61,588 nt of DNA from Spirochaetota bacterium (lineage in GTDB: Bacteria > Spirochaetota > UBA4802 > JAFGDQ01): assembly GCA_016934735.1 (NCBI GenBank), contig JAFGSG010000024.1, positions 1-61,588 on the forward strand. Reading direction: 5' to 3'. This document shows, piece by piece, positions 1 through 8,817 of the stretch. The notes under the pieces are model-generated. The model made no database searches. It worked only from the letters and a program-made list of their open reading frames with translations, and was not told the DNA's origin. Every line of letters starts with the position of its first letter. Positions within the stretch are counted from its first letter, which is position 1. Both the position numbers and the translations under genes were made by a program.

Positions 1-105
1 ACCTGGGAAAATTCCTACTAAAAGTACACCAATTACTGCTCCCAGAATTGCTCCTATTATTATAAAAGCAATGAAATAACCTATGTGTCCTCTTTCGAAG
101 GTCAT
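1..105 (-). CDS. Small membrane protein, partial (possible DUF4321)
   Basis: An open frame starts with ATG at 105-103 and runs off the left edge. The 35 visible residues begin MTFERGHIG and continue as one Gly/Ile-rich membrane helix with small-residue GAxxGAxxG spacing. This resembles the first helix of DUF4321-type small membrane proteins, but too little is present to be sure. An in-frame stop (TGA) lies four codons upstream, so the ATG is the only good start. No clear Shine-Dalgarno is visible; a TTGACA box lies just upstream on the same strand. Function unknown. Confidence 0.5.
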   Translation of the reverse strand, partial: MTFERGHIGYFIAFIIIGAILGAVIGVLLVGIFPG

Positions 106-160
106 AATATATTGTCAAGCCATTAAATATAGAGTATTTACTTTGTCAAGCTAATATTCT

Positions 161-234
161 AAAGCTGTCTTAAAATCGTTTATAGAATAACATGGATCAA
201 ATTTGTTACATAAGCCAACTTAGAAGACAGCTTT
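161..234. repeat. 11-bp inverted repeat in intergenic space
   Basis: Perfect 11-bp arms at 161-171 and 224-234 (AAAGCTGTCTT and its complement) are separated by 52 nt. The element lies just past the stop of the FecR lipoprotein gene and upstream of the partial membrane-protein gene. It has no adjacent U-tract, so it is not a standard terminator. It could be an operator, an RNA stem or chance. Confidence 0.4.
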
Positions 235-274
235 CAGCTTTCAACAATAAAATTAAAATGAATCTTATATGTAA

Positions 275-1258
275 TTACTGTGTTTTAAACTGATCTTTAT
301 CAACCTTAAATTTGTCTTTATCAATAACCGGCTTAACTGATTCCATTTTGTCTTCAGCTTCTTTTACTGCTGCGTCTTTATCCACCTTTACGGTTTCCAT
401 CTGCTGTTTTGCAGAATCAAAAGCTTCTTTTGCTGCGTCATCTGTAGTGCCTTTGATGGCTTCAATATTTTCCCGGTCGCGTTTTTTCTGATCTTCAACT
501 AAAGCTTTATCTTTTTCTCTCTGAGCATCAAGTATCTCTTTATTCTTTGCACGCTGATCTTGAACATGCTTTCTGATCTCTTCGCGCTGCTGTTCAAATT
601 TTTTTCTGATATCCTCTCTCATGTTCCTGATTTGAAGCAGAATATTCAGTTGTCTTAACTTATCCGCAGATATCTGTTTTTTAACCATATTTTCACCCGG
701 AATTACATCAGTTTCTTCTTTCGGCTGAAGCTCTACGGTATCTACTTCTTTTAAGCTGTTGTTTAGTACTTCTACGAGTCCTGCCAGACACGCTACATTT
801 GATTTACCCTCTTCTTCGGTTACCAGGAATTCCGTACCGCGGACAGCAGCTGTAGCTGTCGGAGTCGTAACTTCAAATGAATCGTCTTTGGAAAGTTTCT
901 TTGTAATTTTTGAAAAAAGTCTTCCTTTCTGAACAGAAAACCTGACTTCTTTATTTCCTTTTTCAAAATTTTCAAATAATTTCTGTACATCAACAGTTGA
1001 ATTTCCTAAAACTTTTATTATGTAATTACCAATAAAAATATCAACGAAAGAGCCGGACCCGACTGCTTCAATTTTCATTCCCTGAGTTATCTCATCGCCT
1101 ATTTTTGCATTTTTTGCATTTCCATTAGTGTCGATTAACTTAACATTTCCGGACATAAAATTAATGATGCCTTTAATGGGAACTGTATTTTCTTCCTTTT
1201 TGCAGCTTAGTCCTGAAATCAGGAACAGTGCTATTGCAATAGAGATTATTCTTTTCAT
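275..1258 (-). CDS. FecR-domain lipoprotein
   Basis: Predicted lipoprotein of 327 aa. The signal peptide ends in a lipobox (LSC, lipidated Cys19). Residues of roughly 35-170 form a FecR-type beta-rich domain: a GNV-type start, a KIGDEI turn, then TPTATAAVRGTEFLV, which is the conserved TPtavvgVRGTeF signature. The rest (about 200-327) is very rich in Lys, Glu and Asp and looks like a helical, coiled-coil tail. FecR domains are best known in anti-sigma sensors, but lipidated stand-alone forms without a sigma factor are common in spirochaetes and their role is unknown. There is no sigma factor or TonB receptor next to it. A strong ribosome-binding site (AAGGAGG) precedes the ATG. The tail could bind peptidoglycan or other envelope proteins; that is a guess. 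Confidence 0.85.
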   Translation of the reverse strand: MKRIISIAIALFLISGLSCKKEENTVPIKGIINFMSGNVKLIDTNGNAKNAKIGDEITQGMKIEAVGSGSFVDIFIGNYIIKVLGNSTVDVQKLFENFEKGNKEVRFSVQKGRLFSKITKKLSKDDSFEVTTPTATAAVRGTEFLVTEEEGKSNVACLAGLVEVLNNSLKEVDTVELQPKEETDVIPGENMVKKQISADKLRQLNILLQIRNMREDIRKKFEQQREEIRKHVQDQRAKNKEILDAQREKDKALVEDQKKRDRENIEAIKGTTDDAAKEAFDSAKQQMETVKVDKDAAVKEAEDKMESVKPVIDKDKFKVDKDQFKTQ

Positions 1259-1315
1259 AACATTTCCTCCTTGCTTCTTATTATTATACAGAAATTAAAT
1301 AATAAGAATTGTGAT

Positions 1316-1344
1316 CTTATATTATATTAAAATATAAACGTCAA
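1316..1344 (-). promoter_or_regulatory. Sigma70-like promoter for the FecR lipoprotein gene
   Basis: On the minus strand TTGACG (1344-1339) and TATAAG (1321-1316) are separated by 17 nt. The -10 box ends about 58 nt upstream of the ATG at 1258. Fit to consensus is good, but the region is AT-rich. Confidence 0.45.
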
Positions 1345-1460
1345 CAATATTTATTTATCTTATATTTCTATAATGCAATAAAATTATTTTTCCGAAAATA
1401 TAAACAGAGAGGGATTATTGATTTATAAATTTTTGTATTATTACAAACCGGAGAAAAACG

Positions 1461-1592
1461 ATGAAATGCTTTAAGTGTAATTCTGAAGTAAACAAAATGA
1501 ATCATTATTTTGTGCCCGCAAAAGGAAAAAAAGACGGCAGAAGATATTGTTTTAAATGCGCAAAGGAAGAAAAGATATTTACTCTGGTGTGA
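1461..1592 (+). CDS. 43-aa zinc-ribbon-like protein
   Basis: A short ORF (ATG 1461, TGA 1590-1592) encodes 43 residues with two CxxC pairs: C3-x2-C6 near the start and C30-x2-C33 further on, with Lys/Arg-rich sequence between. This is the layout of a small treble-clef or zinc-ribbon fold. GGAG lies 7 nt upstream of the ATG (1450-1453). It stands alone on the plus strand between two minus-strand genes. Function unknown; it could bind nucleic acid or serve as an accessory ribbon. The ribosome-binding site and the paired cysteines are the support. Confidence 0.5.
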   Translation: MKCFKCNSEVNKMNHYFVPAKGKKDGRRYCFKCAKEEKIFTLV

Positions 1593-1651
1593 AATTTAAA
1601 GATTCATTACTCCTTAATAAGTATTGATATTTAAGACTAAGAAGAGAATGA

Positions 1652-2992
1652 TTACTTTATCCATTTCTTATTGAAAAATCGGATGGATATAAATACTGCG
1701 TGTGCCAGTATGGACGCGTTCATTGCCCACCAGATTGCTGTTGCTCCGAAACCTAAGTGAACTCCTGCTATATATGCAAGCGGAAGCCTGACCAGCCACT
1801 GGCTTCCGAGTACGACCTTCATTACGCTTTTTGTATCCCCTGCACCGTTAAGCCCGCCGCTTATAATGACAGCCCATGCCATAAAGGGCTCGCTTAGCAT
1901 TGCGATGTACAGGTAGCGCATGCTTTCGCTGATCACTATTCCGTTTTGCGAAAGAAGAACTGCGAGCTTATCCGCATTGAGAATTACGATTACTGTCTGA
2001 ACAGTAATGATTGCAACTCCGATCAATGCAGTAACAATGCCGCTTTTAAGCGCCTGATCACGCCTGCCCTCGCCGATCAGATTGCCTATGATGACCGCAT
2101 TAGCATTATTTAGAGCGAACGCTATTACATAGATTGCTGCTTCAATGCGAAGCCCGTTTGTAAGGGCAGCGATGATCTCTACATTGTTGCTTGGAAGCGA
2201 ACTTATAATCAGAAAGAGCATCGTGGCTCCGAGCTGCCACATGATCTGCTGTAATCCGGTCGGCCATCCGATACCTATCATTTTCTTCAGCAGGTTTTTA
2301 TCGAAATGCCGGCCCGGTATAATTAATTTTTTTATATGAACAGCATTTATCAGGCATCCTATTGAATAGCTGATCACTGTTGAAAGTATTATTCCCCTGA
2401 ATCCTGCCGGGGTATAAAAAACAAGAAAGAAATTTAAACAGATATTAATAACACAGACTGCAGTCATTGTGAAAAGCGAACGTTTCACCATTTTGCATGC
2501 GCGAAGCAGTCCGTTCGATGCAAAAAGAAAAAAATTGAATACAAGACCCGCAGTGTAGATCCTCAACAAAGGAGCTCCGTATTCGCGTATTGCATCAGGT
2601 ATATTAAGAATTCGTATAATTGCAGGTGAAATAAAGAAAGCAATCGTTCCGAGTATCAGTCCCAGAACAACCGAGGTAATTATAAGAGTATAAACAGCAT
2701 TAGATAGGTCTTTTCTGTTATTCGCACCGAAGAAGCGTGAGACAACCGACACAGCGCCTACTGTAAGTGCATTCCCGACAACCATTATTACAAAATACAT
2801 CTGGGAAATGAAGCCGACGGAAGCCTGTATTTCTTTGCCCAGTTTGCCTGCGATATATACATCAGCAATGCTTACGAGAAAATCTATAAGCATAATAATG
2901 ATCATAGGCCATGAAATTGACCAGCTGTTTTTAAGTATATTTTTTATTTCCTGTCCGGAAAAATTGGCTGGTTCAGCAGGCGGATTATTCAT
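1652..2992 (-). CDS. MATE family multidrug/cation antiporter
   Basis: Integral membrane protein of 446 aa with about 12 hydrophobic helices in two homologous halves, as in MatE exporters (NorM/DinF type). Near the N-terminus WPMIIIMLIDFLVSIADVYIAGKLG matches the MATE first-helix pattern, and RFFGANNRKDL is the usual loop after helix 2; the second half repeats it as NLIGEGRRDQA. The family uses Na+ or H+ gradients to expel organic cations; the substrate cannot be told here. The ATG at 2992 overlaps the preceding zinc-ribbon gene by 8 nt, so the two are probably translated together. Confidence 0.93.
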   Translation of the reverse strand: MNNPPAEPANFSGQEIKNILKNSWSISWPMIIIMLIDFLVSIADVYIAGKLGKEIQASVGFISQMYFVIMVVGNALTVGAVSVVSRFFGANNRKDLSNAVYTLIITSVVLGLILGTIAFFISPAIIRILNIPDAIREYGAPLLRIYTAGLVFNFFLFASNGLLRACKMVKRSLFTMTAVCVINICLNFFLVFYTPAGFRGIILSTVISYSIGCLINAVHIKKLIIPGRHFDKNLLKKMIGIGWPTGLQQIMWQLGATMLFLIISSLPSNNVEIIAALTNGLRIEAAIYVIAFALNNANAVIIGNLIGEGRRDQALKSGIVTALIGVAIITVQTVIVILNADKLAVLLSQNGIVISESMRYLYIAMLSEPFMAWAVIISGGLNGAGDTKSVMKVVLGSQWLVRLPLAYIAGVHLGFGATAIWWAMNASILAHAVFISIRFFNKKWIK

Positions 2993-3149
2993 CTATATTG
3001 TCAAAATCAATTTTTTCCAAAGCAGTAGAACCGCAGCATTCACATATATCATTTGTAGGCTGTTCATGTCCGCATAAAAGACATTCATATAAGAGTGATT
3101 CCGAACTGGAATCGTTTAAAATTTTTTTATAATTTTCGGAATTGACCAT
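2985..3149 (-). CDS. 54-aa rubredoxin-like zinc/iron-ribbon protein
   Basis: Small protein with C23-x2-C26 and C36-x2-C39 (with an extra Cys38), preceded by an acidic helix and followed by an acidic tail. The knuckles (YECLLCGHEQ and CECCGS) resemble rubrerythrin-type rubredoxin domains. I chose ATG 3149 rather than the in-frame ATG at 3197 because AGGGA lies at a good distance upstream of 3149 and nothing comparable precedes 3197. It sits downstream of the oxygen-sensitive KorAB enzyme and overlaps the MATE gene. A metal-binding or electron-transfer role is possible; function unknown. Confidence 0.6.
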   Translation of the reverse strand: MVNSENYKKILNDSSSESLLYECLLCGHEQPTNDICECCGSTALEKIDFDNIDE

Positions 3150-3251
3150 AATATTATTCCCTGTTGCAAAATTAAAGATCTCCGGATATATCTGCACTAC
3201 TATAGATATATCCAGCCTGAGAATATGACAGTTACTGTTATATACGTATTT

Positions 3252-4103
3252 TTAGTCAAGAAATTCTTTAATTTTTTTTCTGATATTTGATCTTTGGAAT
3301 AATGGAAGCTTATTGTCTTTATAAGCAGGTAAATTCTCTTCAAAGGTTTTATTGGTGTTGTTTATATAAAAAATACCAAGCGGGAACCTGTTGTTTTCAA
3401 AAGCTAAATGCATAGCCTTTTCCCTGTCATAAGGATCATGATTATTATCAAGATAGTAGGTATTTTCCTTATACCATTGATAAGTATTTATTTTATTAAA
3501 ACTTACACAGGGCTGAAAAATGTCCACAAGAGAATATCCGCGGTTATTGACCGCTTTTTTTATAATCTCTTTAGTCTGTTCAATATCGGCAGCATAAGCT
3601 CTTGCCACAAAAGAAGCATTAAGCGATACAGCTACGGCCATCGGGTTGAAAGGCTCAAGATATACGCCGGTAACCTGCACGGGCGTTTTAAAGCCGCGTT
3701 CGCTGGTAGGAGACGCCTGTCCTTTTGTAAGCCCGTATACCATGTTATTGTGCACTATGTTTGTGATATCAGGATTGCGTCTTATTGTATGAATAAAATG
3801 ATTGCCTCCTTCCCCATAAGTACATCCGTCTCCGCTGACTGCAATAACTGTGAGTTCAGGATTGGAAGCTTTAATTCCTGTTGCCGCTGGAAGAGACCTT
3901 CCATGAAGCCCGTTGAAAAAGTTTGCACGGATATACTGCGGAGTTTTTGCAGCCTGCCCTATTCCGGAAACCATTACTAATTTATCCTGGGCAATATTAA
4001 GCTCGTTTATTGCAAGCTTAAGTGCTTTAAGAATGCTGAAATTCCCGCATCCGGGACACCATGCAATGTCAACTGTATCTTTAAAATCAAATACTGAGTT
4101 CAT
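3252..4103 (-). CDS. korB: 2-oxoacid:ferredoxin oxidoreductase, beta (TPP) subunit
   Basis: Catalytic thiamine-diphosphate subunit of a 2-oxoacid:ferredoxin oxidoreductase, 283 aa. Visible marks are CPGCG (residues 16-20) and the TPP/Mg motif from GDG at 91-93 to NN at 119-120, followed by [11 protein letters not shown]. The complex oxidises a 2-oxoacid (2-oxoglutarate for the Kor/Oor type) to the acyl-CoA and reduces ferredoxin. There is no ferredoxin domain in either subunit, so a separate ferredoxin is needed. The start is 16 nt after the stop of the alpha gene, so they form one operon. The substrate is inferred from the two-subunit architecture; pyruvate or branched-chain 2-oxoacids are not excluded. 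Confidence 0.9.
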   Translation of the reverse strand: MNSVFDFKDTVDIAWCPGCGNFSILKALKLAINELNIAQDKLVMVSGIGQAAKTPQYIRANFFNGLHGRSLPAATGIKASNPELTVIAVSGDGCTYGEGGNHFIHTIRRNPDITNIVHNNMVYGLTKGQASPTSERGFKTPVQVTGVYLEPFNPMAVAVSLNASFVARAYAADIEQTKEIIKKAVNNRGYSLVDIFQPCVSFNKINTYQWYKENTYYLDNNHDPYDREKAMHLAFENNRFPLGIFYINNTNKTFEENLPAYKDNKLPLFQRSNIRKKIKEFLD

Positions 4104-4119
4104 GAAAATATCTCATTTT

Positions 4120-5841
4120 TTATTTTATACATTTTTTAATTTTTTTAACAATTTCTTCTACGGAAAACGGCATACCGTCATATTTCAGTATACTATAATC
4201 AAATACATGACCTGTCTCTGATCTTATTATCTTTGCAAACTGGGATGTCGCATTCTGCTCCAGTATAATCGTTTTTTTTGCTTTCTTCAGTAACGACATT
4301 GTCTTGTCCGGCAAAGGATATAACTGATTGAAATGCAGAAATGCAAGGTCATTATTGCCGATCAGTTTTATTGCTTCATTTATTGTACCGGATGTTGAAC
4401 CCCAGCCGACAATTAAATACTTGTATTTTTTGCTTCCGGTCAATTTCGGCTGTATAGTATCTCCTGTCATTGCGCTTAGCTTTTTTAAGCGTTTGTTAAC
4501 CATGCGCATTCTTGTATCAGGATCCTCGGTTATGTAATCTGCTTCATCGTGTTCATCGCTGTCTGCGCATACTATTCCTGTTCCGTAACCGGGTATCCCT
4601 CTGGGTGAAATACCATTTTTAGTAAATGAATGACGCTTATAACCGGGCGCGGTTTTAATAAAATATTTTTTTTCTTTCAGTTTTGAAAAGTCAATCAAAG
4701 ACAGGTTATTTGCCGAATCAAGGAAATACTGATCGGTAAGTATGAATACGGGAACCTGGTATTTATCCGCTATATTAAATGCATTGCATGCAAGAGTGAC
4801 CGCTTCGTCTTTTGTTCCCGGAGAAAGTATTACCCTCGGGAACTCTCCGTGTCCCGCATAGAGCGCCATTAAAAGATCAGCCTGCTCTGTTCTTGTCGGA
4901 AGACCCGTAGCCGGCCCGGGCCTCTGGGCAAGATGTATTACAATCGGGGACTCTATTGCGCCCGCAAGGCTTAAGCCCTCTGTCATCAACGCAAACCCGC
5001 CCCCGGACGTCGTTACCATGGCGCGTGCTCCTGCATACCATGCCCCGATAGCCATGTTGACAGCGCTTATCTCATCCTCAGCCTGTTCTACTACTATCCC
5101 CGAATCCTCCGCTTTTTGCGCCATATACACAAGAACACCTGTTGACGGGGACATGGGATATGATGATACAAAGCTGCATCCCCCTGCGAGCGCTCCTATG
5201 CTGACCGCGTCGCTTCCGTATAAAAGTATTTCGCTACGAAAGGCCTTTCCATGTTTAACCAAAGGATATGAAATCCGGGGCCGAAGATTAACTTCTGTAT
5301 ATTCATATGCTTTATTAAGTGAATAGATGTTATCCGCTATTTTTTCTTCTGTTAATTTTTTAAAGTAAGTCTTTAAAAATCCTGATGCTGTGTTTATATC
5401 AATTCCGGTAAGAGCCGTAATGATCCCGAAGATCATAATATTCATAATGATTTGCTTTCCGGAATCTTTTTCCGAAAGCTCATCCGCAAGTAAAACAATA
5501 TTGTATTTGCCATTCTTATAACTGCTTTCGATATATTTATCCCGGCCAATAATAAGCGTGTCTTTTGTTATCCTGCTCCTGAGACGAGGCATGGAGCCTT
5601 CTTCAATAGGAAAAAGGATATCGATGCGGTCGACAAAAGAAGCTACGCGTTTGTTTGATATCCGGATCTCCGTAGAATTGTTCCCGCCTCTGATGCGCGA
5701 CATGAATTCACTGTATGCGAATACATGAAATCCCGAAGTTTTCATAATCTTAAGGAGGAGCTGCTCAAGTGTCTGTAGCCCCTGCCCCGCAGATCCGGAT
5801 ATTACTACCGATATATCGTTTTTAAACTGAATTTTACTCAT
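4120..5841 (-). CDS. korA: 2-oxoacid:ferredoxin oxidoreductase, fused gamma-alpha subunit
   Basis: Subunit of 573 aa made of an N-terminal gamma domain (about 1-190; SGSAGQGLQT near the start is the usual gamma-domain opening) fused to the alpha pyrimidine-binding domain (about 200-430; SSYPMSPSTGVL, EQAEDEISAVNMAIGA and TTSGGGFALMTEGL) and a C-terminal transketolase-like domain. This fused form is typical of KorA proteins that pair with a KorB of about 280 aa. The gene starts 18 nt after the superoxide reductase stop, so the oxygen-sensitive enzyme is probably transcribed with a superoxide-removing protein. Confidence 0.92.
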   Translation of the reverse strand: MSKIQFKNDISVVISGSAGQGLQTLEQLLLKIMKTSGFHVFAYSEFMSRIRGGNNSTEIRISNKRVASFVDRIDILFPIEEGSMPRLRSRITKDTLIIGRDKYIESSYKNGKYNIVLLADELSEKDSGKQIIMNIMIFGIITALTGIDINTASGFLKTYFKKLTEEKIADNIYSLNKAYEYTEVNLRPRISYPLVKHGKAFRSEILLYGSDAVSIGALAGGCSFVSSYPMSPSTGVLVYMAQKAEDSGIVVEQAEDEISAVNMAIGAWYAGARAMVTTSGGGFALMTEGLSLAGAIESPIVIHLAQRPGPATGLPTRTEQADLLMALYAGHGEFPRVILSPGTKDEAVTLACNAFNIADKYQVPVFILTDQYFLDSANNLSLIDFSKLKEKKYFIKTAPGYKRHSFTKNGISPRGIPGYGTGIVCADSDEHDEADYITEDPDTRMRMVNKRLKKLSAMTGDTIQPKLTGSKKYKYLIVGWGSTSGTINEAIKLIGNNDLAFLHFNQLYPLPDKTMSLLKKAKKTIILEQNATSQFAKIIRSETGHVFDYSILKYDGMPFSVEEIVKKIKKCIK

Positions 5842-5859
5842 CTTGAATGAGGTTTACGT

Positions 5860-6297
5860 TTATAGACTCACATCAGTTTTCCAGTAGCCGTGCAGATTGC
5901 AGAATTCCACTATTGTAACTGTGCCTGATGTTTCTTTAAGATGAACACATCCTGCCGGATTGACGCCGAAAGGCGTAAAAAGTACTCTTTCTACAAATTT
6001 ATAATTACGATAGCAGGCAGCCCATTGAATAAAATGCTTCTCTTCCATCGGATGAAGTGTTTTGCCTATTCTGAACAGAACGTCTGCGCATGACTGTTCA
6101 GGAATAAGTCCGCAGCTTTTGTTTACTGTAAGAACCGGTATGTGTTTTACCGGTGCTTCCGGGCTTTTTTCTTCCGATTCCTTAAAAATATTATCATTCT
6201 GCTTAAAACTGCTTTTCGGGGCTCCGCAAACAGGACATTTTTCCGGAGCTTCGTTAAACTCTAAATGGCCGCATCCCTGACAAATAAATACTTTCAT
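5860..6297 (-). CDS. Superoxide reductase with N-terminal rubredoxin-like domain
   Basis: Protein of 145 aa. Residues 1-35 form a rubrerythrin-type rubredoxin knuckle pair (C6-x2-C9, C21-x2-C24). Residues 45-145 are a neelaredoxin/desulfoferrodoxin-type superoxide reductase domain. All expected iron ligands are present: H52, H82, H88 in LHPMEEKH, then C133 and H136 in CNLHG. The catalytic Lys is present (K51 in VKHIPV) but the Glu usually next to it is Val. The enzyme reduces superoxide to peroxide without making oxygen. It is probably the first gene of a cluster with korA and korB. AAGGAG precedes the ATG, and a PerR-box-like sequence lies upstream. The fused ribbon could serve as the built-in electron donor; that is inferred. 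Confidence 0.88.
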   Translation of the reverse strand: MKVFICQGCGHLEFNEAPEKCPVCGAPKSSFKQNDNIFKESEEKSPEAPVKHIPVLTVNKSCGLIPEQSCADVLFRIGKTLHPMEEKHFIQWAACYRNYKFVERVLFTPFGVNPAGCVHLKETSGTVTIVEFCNLHGYWKTDVSL

Positions 6298-6321
6298 AGA
6301 AATTCTCCTTGAAATAAATAT

Positions 6322-6336
6322 TTATAATTATGATTA
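6322..6336. promoter_or_regulatory. PerR-box-like sequence upstream of superoxide reductase
   Basis: TTATAATTATGATTA matches 13 of 15 positions of the PerR consensus TTATAATNATTATAA and lies 25 nt upstream of the superoxide reductase ATG. It is equally close to the promoter region of the divergent histidine-kinase gene. The background is AT-rich, so chance is a real alternative. Confidence 0.3.
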
Positions 6337-6539
6337 TTTATTAATTTTTAACATTGGATTTGCAGGCAAAACCATATAAAACATTTGTTAAGTTTAGCAA
6401 ATTGTTTTATCACTGAACATCTATTTTAATCCCTGAAATCAGGATTATATTATCTTATAAAATATCGACCTGTCAATACAGGCTATTCATGAATCAGCCT
6501 TAATGGATATTGTTAGAAAATATTCCGGGTAATACTGTA

Positions 6540-8450
6540 ATGAGAACTATATCAGCAATGAATAATAAAATCAAACATTTATTTATAATTTTATTTTGCC
6601 TGATTATTGTCTTAATTCTATATTTTGTAAGCATAAACAATTATCTTCTTTTTCACAGCCTTGTGGAAATATTCGGTATTATTATCGCATGCGTAATATT
6701 TACAATTGCGTGGAACCTCAGGGACAGGATTTCAAATAATTATATTTTATTCCTTGGATTTGCTTTTCTTTTTGTAGCCGTAACTGGCATCATTCATACT
6801 CTGGCCTATAAAGGAATGAACCTCTTTACAAAGCATCCGGGAGCTAATCTCGCGACACAGATGTGGATTGCCGCAAGATACATGGAAAGCATTACACTTC
6901 TCATTGCTCCTTTCTTTGCCGGCAGAAAAATCAGGGAATCTGTTATTATACCGGCCTACAGTATTGTCACTGCTTTCATCCTGCTTTCGGTTTTTTACCT
7001 GAATATTTTTCCCGTATGCTTTGATGATTCATCCGGACTGACATCCTTTAAAAAAATCAGCGAGTATCTTATATCATTAATTTTTTTATTTTCAATATTT
7101 ACGCTTCTTCGCAGAAAAAAATACTTCGAAAGAAAAATACTCAATCTGCTTTTATGCGCAATTACATTTAAAATCCTGTCAGAATTGTCTTTTACGGAAT
7201 ATACATCAGTTTATGATTTTATTAATTTCACCGGACATATATTCGCAGTAATATCATACTTCTTTATTTATGCTGCATTGATATCCACTGTATTGACAAA
7301 GCCTTTTGACCTGATCTTCAGGGACCTTCAGAATAAAAATACCGAATGTGCCAGCGAAATTGGTTTTGTCAGGGCGGTAATTGACGCTGCTGATGTCCTG
7401 GTTGTTGTTGTAGACAGAAACGCCAGGATAATGCTCTTTAACAAAACGTGCGAGCAAATGAGCGGATATACTCTCCCGGAACTGCACGGCAGGCCTTACT
7501 GGGAATTTTTTATTATACATGATGAACTGGAAAAAGTTAAAGCTAATTTTAAAGCGCTTATATCCGGCAGCTTCCCTGATATGAATACAAATTACTGGAA
7601 AATGAAAGACGGCTCTCTTAGACTGATATCGTGGTCAAAGACTGCACTTATGGATGAGAAAAATATTGTTGAATACATTGTAGCTGTCGGAAGAGATATA
7701 ACCGATATTACAAATCTTCAGAGCGAGAATAAAAACATTGTGAGCATGATAGCCCATGATATGAAATCCCCTCTTCTGTCTGTTCAGCTTTTTTCAAATC
7801 AGCTTATAAAAAAATGGCATAAACTTGATGATGCAAAAATAAATGAATATTTAACTATAATACATAAAGAAGGCGATAAACTGAATTCGCTTATAGACGA
7901 ATTCCTTGAATTTTCATTGATGAGACACGGGCTTATATTCCTTGATCTTAAACCTGTGAATCCATGCGCACTCATTAATGAATTACTATCTGTTTATTCA
8001 ATCAGGGCAAAAGAGAATAATATTACAATAAAAAGCGATTGTTCATTTGATAATGAAATTTTCTGCGATGAATCGCGTCTGAACAGGGTATTAACCAACC
8101 TTCTCGATAATGCGATCAAGTTTTCCGGCGAAAATACTGTCATTACGATAAGAACACATAAAGACAAAGACTCTTTAAAAATTGAAATTCAGGACAGCGG
8201 CATTGGCATTGCTGATGATGATGTGCATAATATTTTTCATCCTTTTATTCGGGGCAAACAGGCTTCGGAAAAAAGCGGCTATGGCGTTGGTCTTGCTTAT
8301 GTTAAAACTGTTGTGGAGAAACATAACGGAAGTATCTCTGTTAAAAGCAGGTTAGGCAAAGGCACTACTTTTACAATACTGCTGCCGCTGATTGAAAATG
8401 ATAACAACGATTTTGTATCTGCCGGATCAGAACCGGCCAAAACAGGCTGA
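6540..8450 (+). CDS. MASE3-PAS sensor histidine kinase
   Basis: Membrane sensor kinase, 636 aa from ATG 6540; an in-frame TTG at 6510 and an ATG at 6558 are alternatives, and I prefer 6540 because CCGGG lies about 10 nt upstream. Residues 1-265 hold about eight membrane helices with the MASE3 signature (HTLAYKGMNLF and an RYMES segment). A PAS domain follows (about 275-395; VVVVDRNARIMLFN), then HisKA with phospho-acceptor H406 in MIAHDMKSPL. The ATPase domain has an N box (LTNLLDNAIKFSG), DSGIGI and GYGVGLAYVK, all intact. No response regulator is adjacent, so its partner is unknown. MASE3 ligands are not known. Confidence 0.92.
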   Translation: MRTISAMNNKIKHLFIILFCLIIVLILYFVSINNYLLFHSLVEIFGIIIACVIFTIAWNLRDRISNNYILFLGFAFLFVAVTGIIHTLAYKGMNLFTKHPGANLATQMWIAARYMESITLLIAPFFAGRKIRESVIIPAYSIVTAFILLSVFYLNIFPVCFDDSSGLTSFKKISEYLISLIFLFSIFTLLRRKKYFERKILNLLLCAITFKILSELSFTEYTSVYDFINFTGHIFAVISYFFIYAALISTVLTKPFDLIFRDLQNKNTECASEIGFVRAVIDAADVLVVVVDRNARIMLFNKTCEQMSGYTLPELHGRPYWEFFIIHDELEKVKANFKALISGSFPDMNTNYWKMKDGSLRLISWSKTALMDEKNIVEYIVAVGRDITDITNLQSENKNIVSMIAHDMKSPLLSVQLFSNQLIKKWHKLDDAKINEYLTIIHKEGDKLNSLIDEFLEFSLMRHGLIFLDLKPVNPCALINELLSVYSIRAKENNITIKSDCSFDNEIFCDESRLNRVLTNLLDNAIKFSGENTVITIRTHKDKDSLKIEIQDSGIGIADDDVHNIFHPFIRGKQASEKSGYGVGLAYVKTVVEKHNGSISVKSRLGKGTTFTILLPLIENDNNDFVSAGSEPAKTG

Positions 8451-8497
8451 TATGCGCCCTGCTCGCTTTTGTCTGTAAAACACCAACTTTCATCTTT

Positions 8498-8790
8498 TTC
8501 AGGTATCTGTAATATAGCACTTACTTTCTTTGCAACATTGTATGTTTCATATTTTACAGGGCTTATTACAGATATTACGAAGCTTACTCTCAATGTAACA
8601 CTGTCTGTTTAACATATTACAGGGCTTATTGCAGATATTACAAAGCTTACTTTCTTTCTAACACTGTCTGTTTAACACATTACGGAGCATATTGCAAGCA
8701 TTACTGAGCTTACTTTCTATGCAACATCGCCTGTTTCACATGTCACAGGGCGTATTTTCTTTACAACACAGTCCGTTTTACATGTTGCAT
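8498..8790. repeat. Degenerate tandem repeat, 63-bp period
   Basis: Copies begin at about 8498, 8561, 8624, 8687 and 8748. The spacings are 63, 63, 63 and 61 nt, and the last copy is cut to about 42 nt. Shared blocks are GGGCTTATT, AGATATTAC, AAGCTTAC and CTGTCTGTTTAACA. A faint further copy may reach back to the end of the kinase gene. Although 63 is a multiple of 3, no frame stays open through the array with a plausible protein, so I treat it as non-coding. Confidence 0.7.
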
Positions 8791-8817
8791 GGCTTAAAGA
8801 GATTAACGATTGACTTT

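Noticed and set aside
3198-3251. Small inverted repeat TGACAGT/ACTGTTA after korB
   Set aside because: Arms are short, no U-tract follows, and AT-rich background makes it weak.
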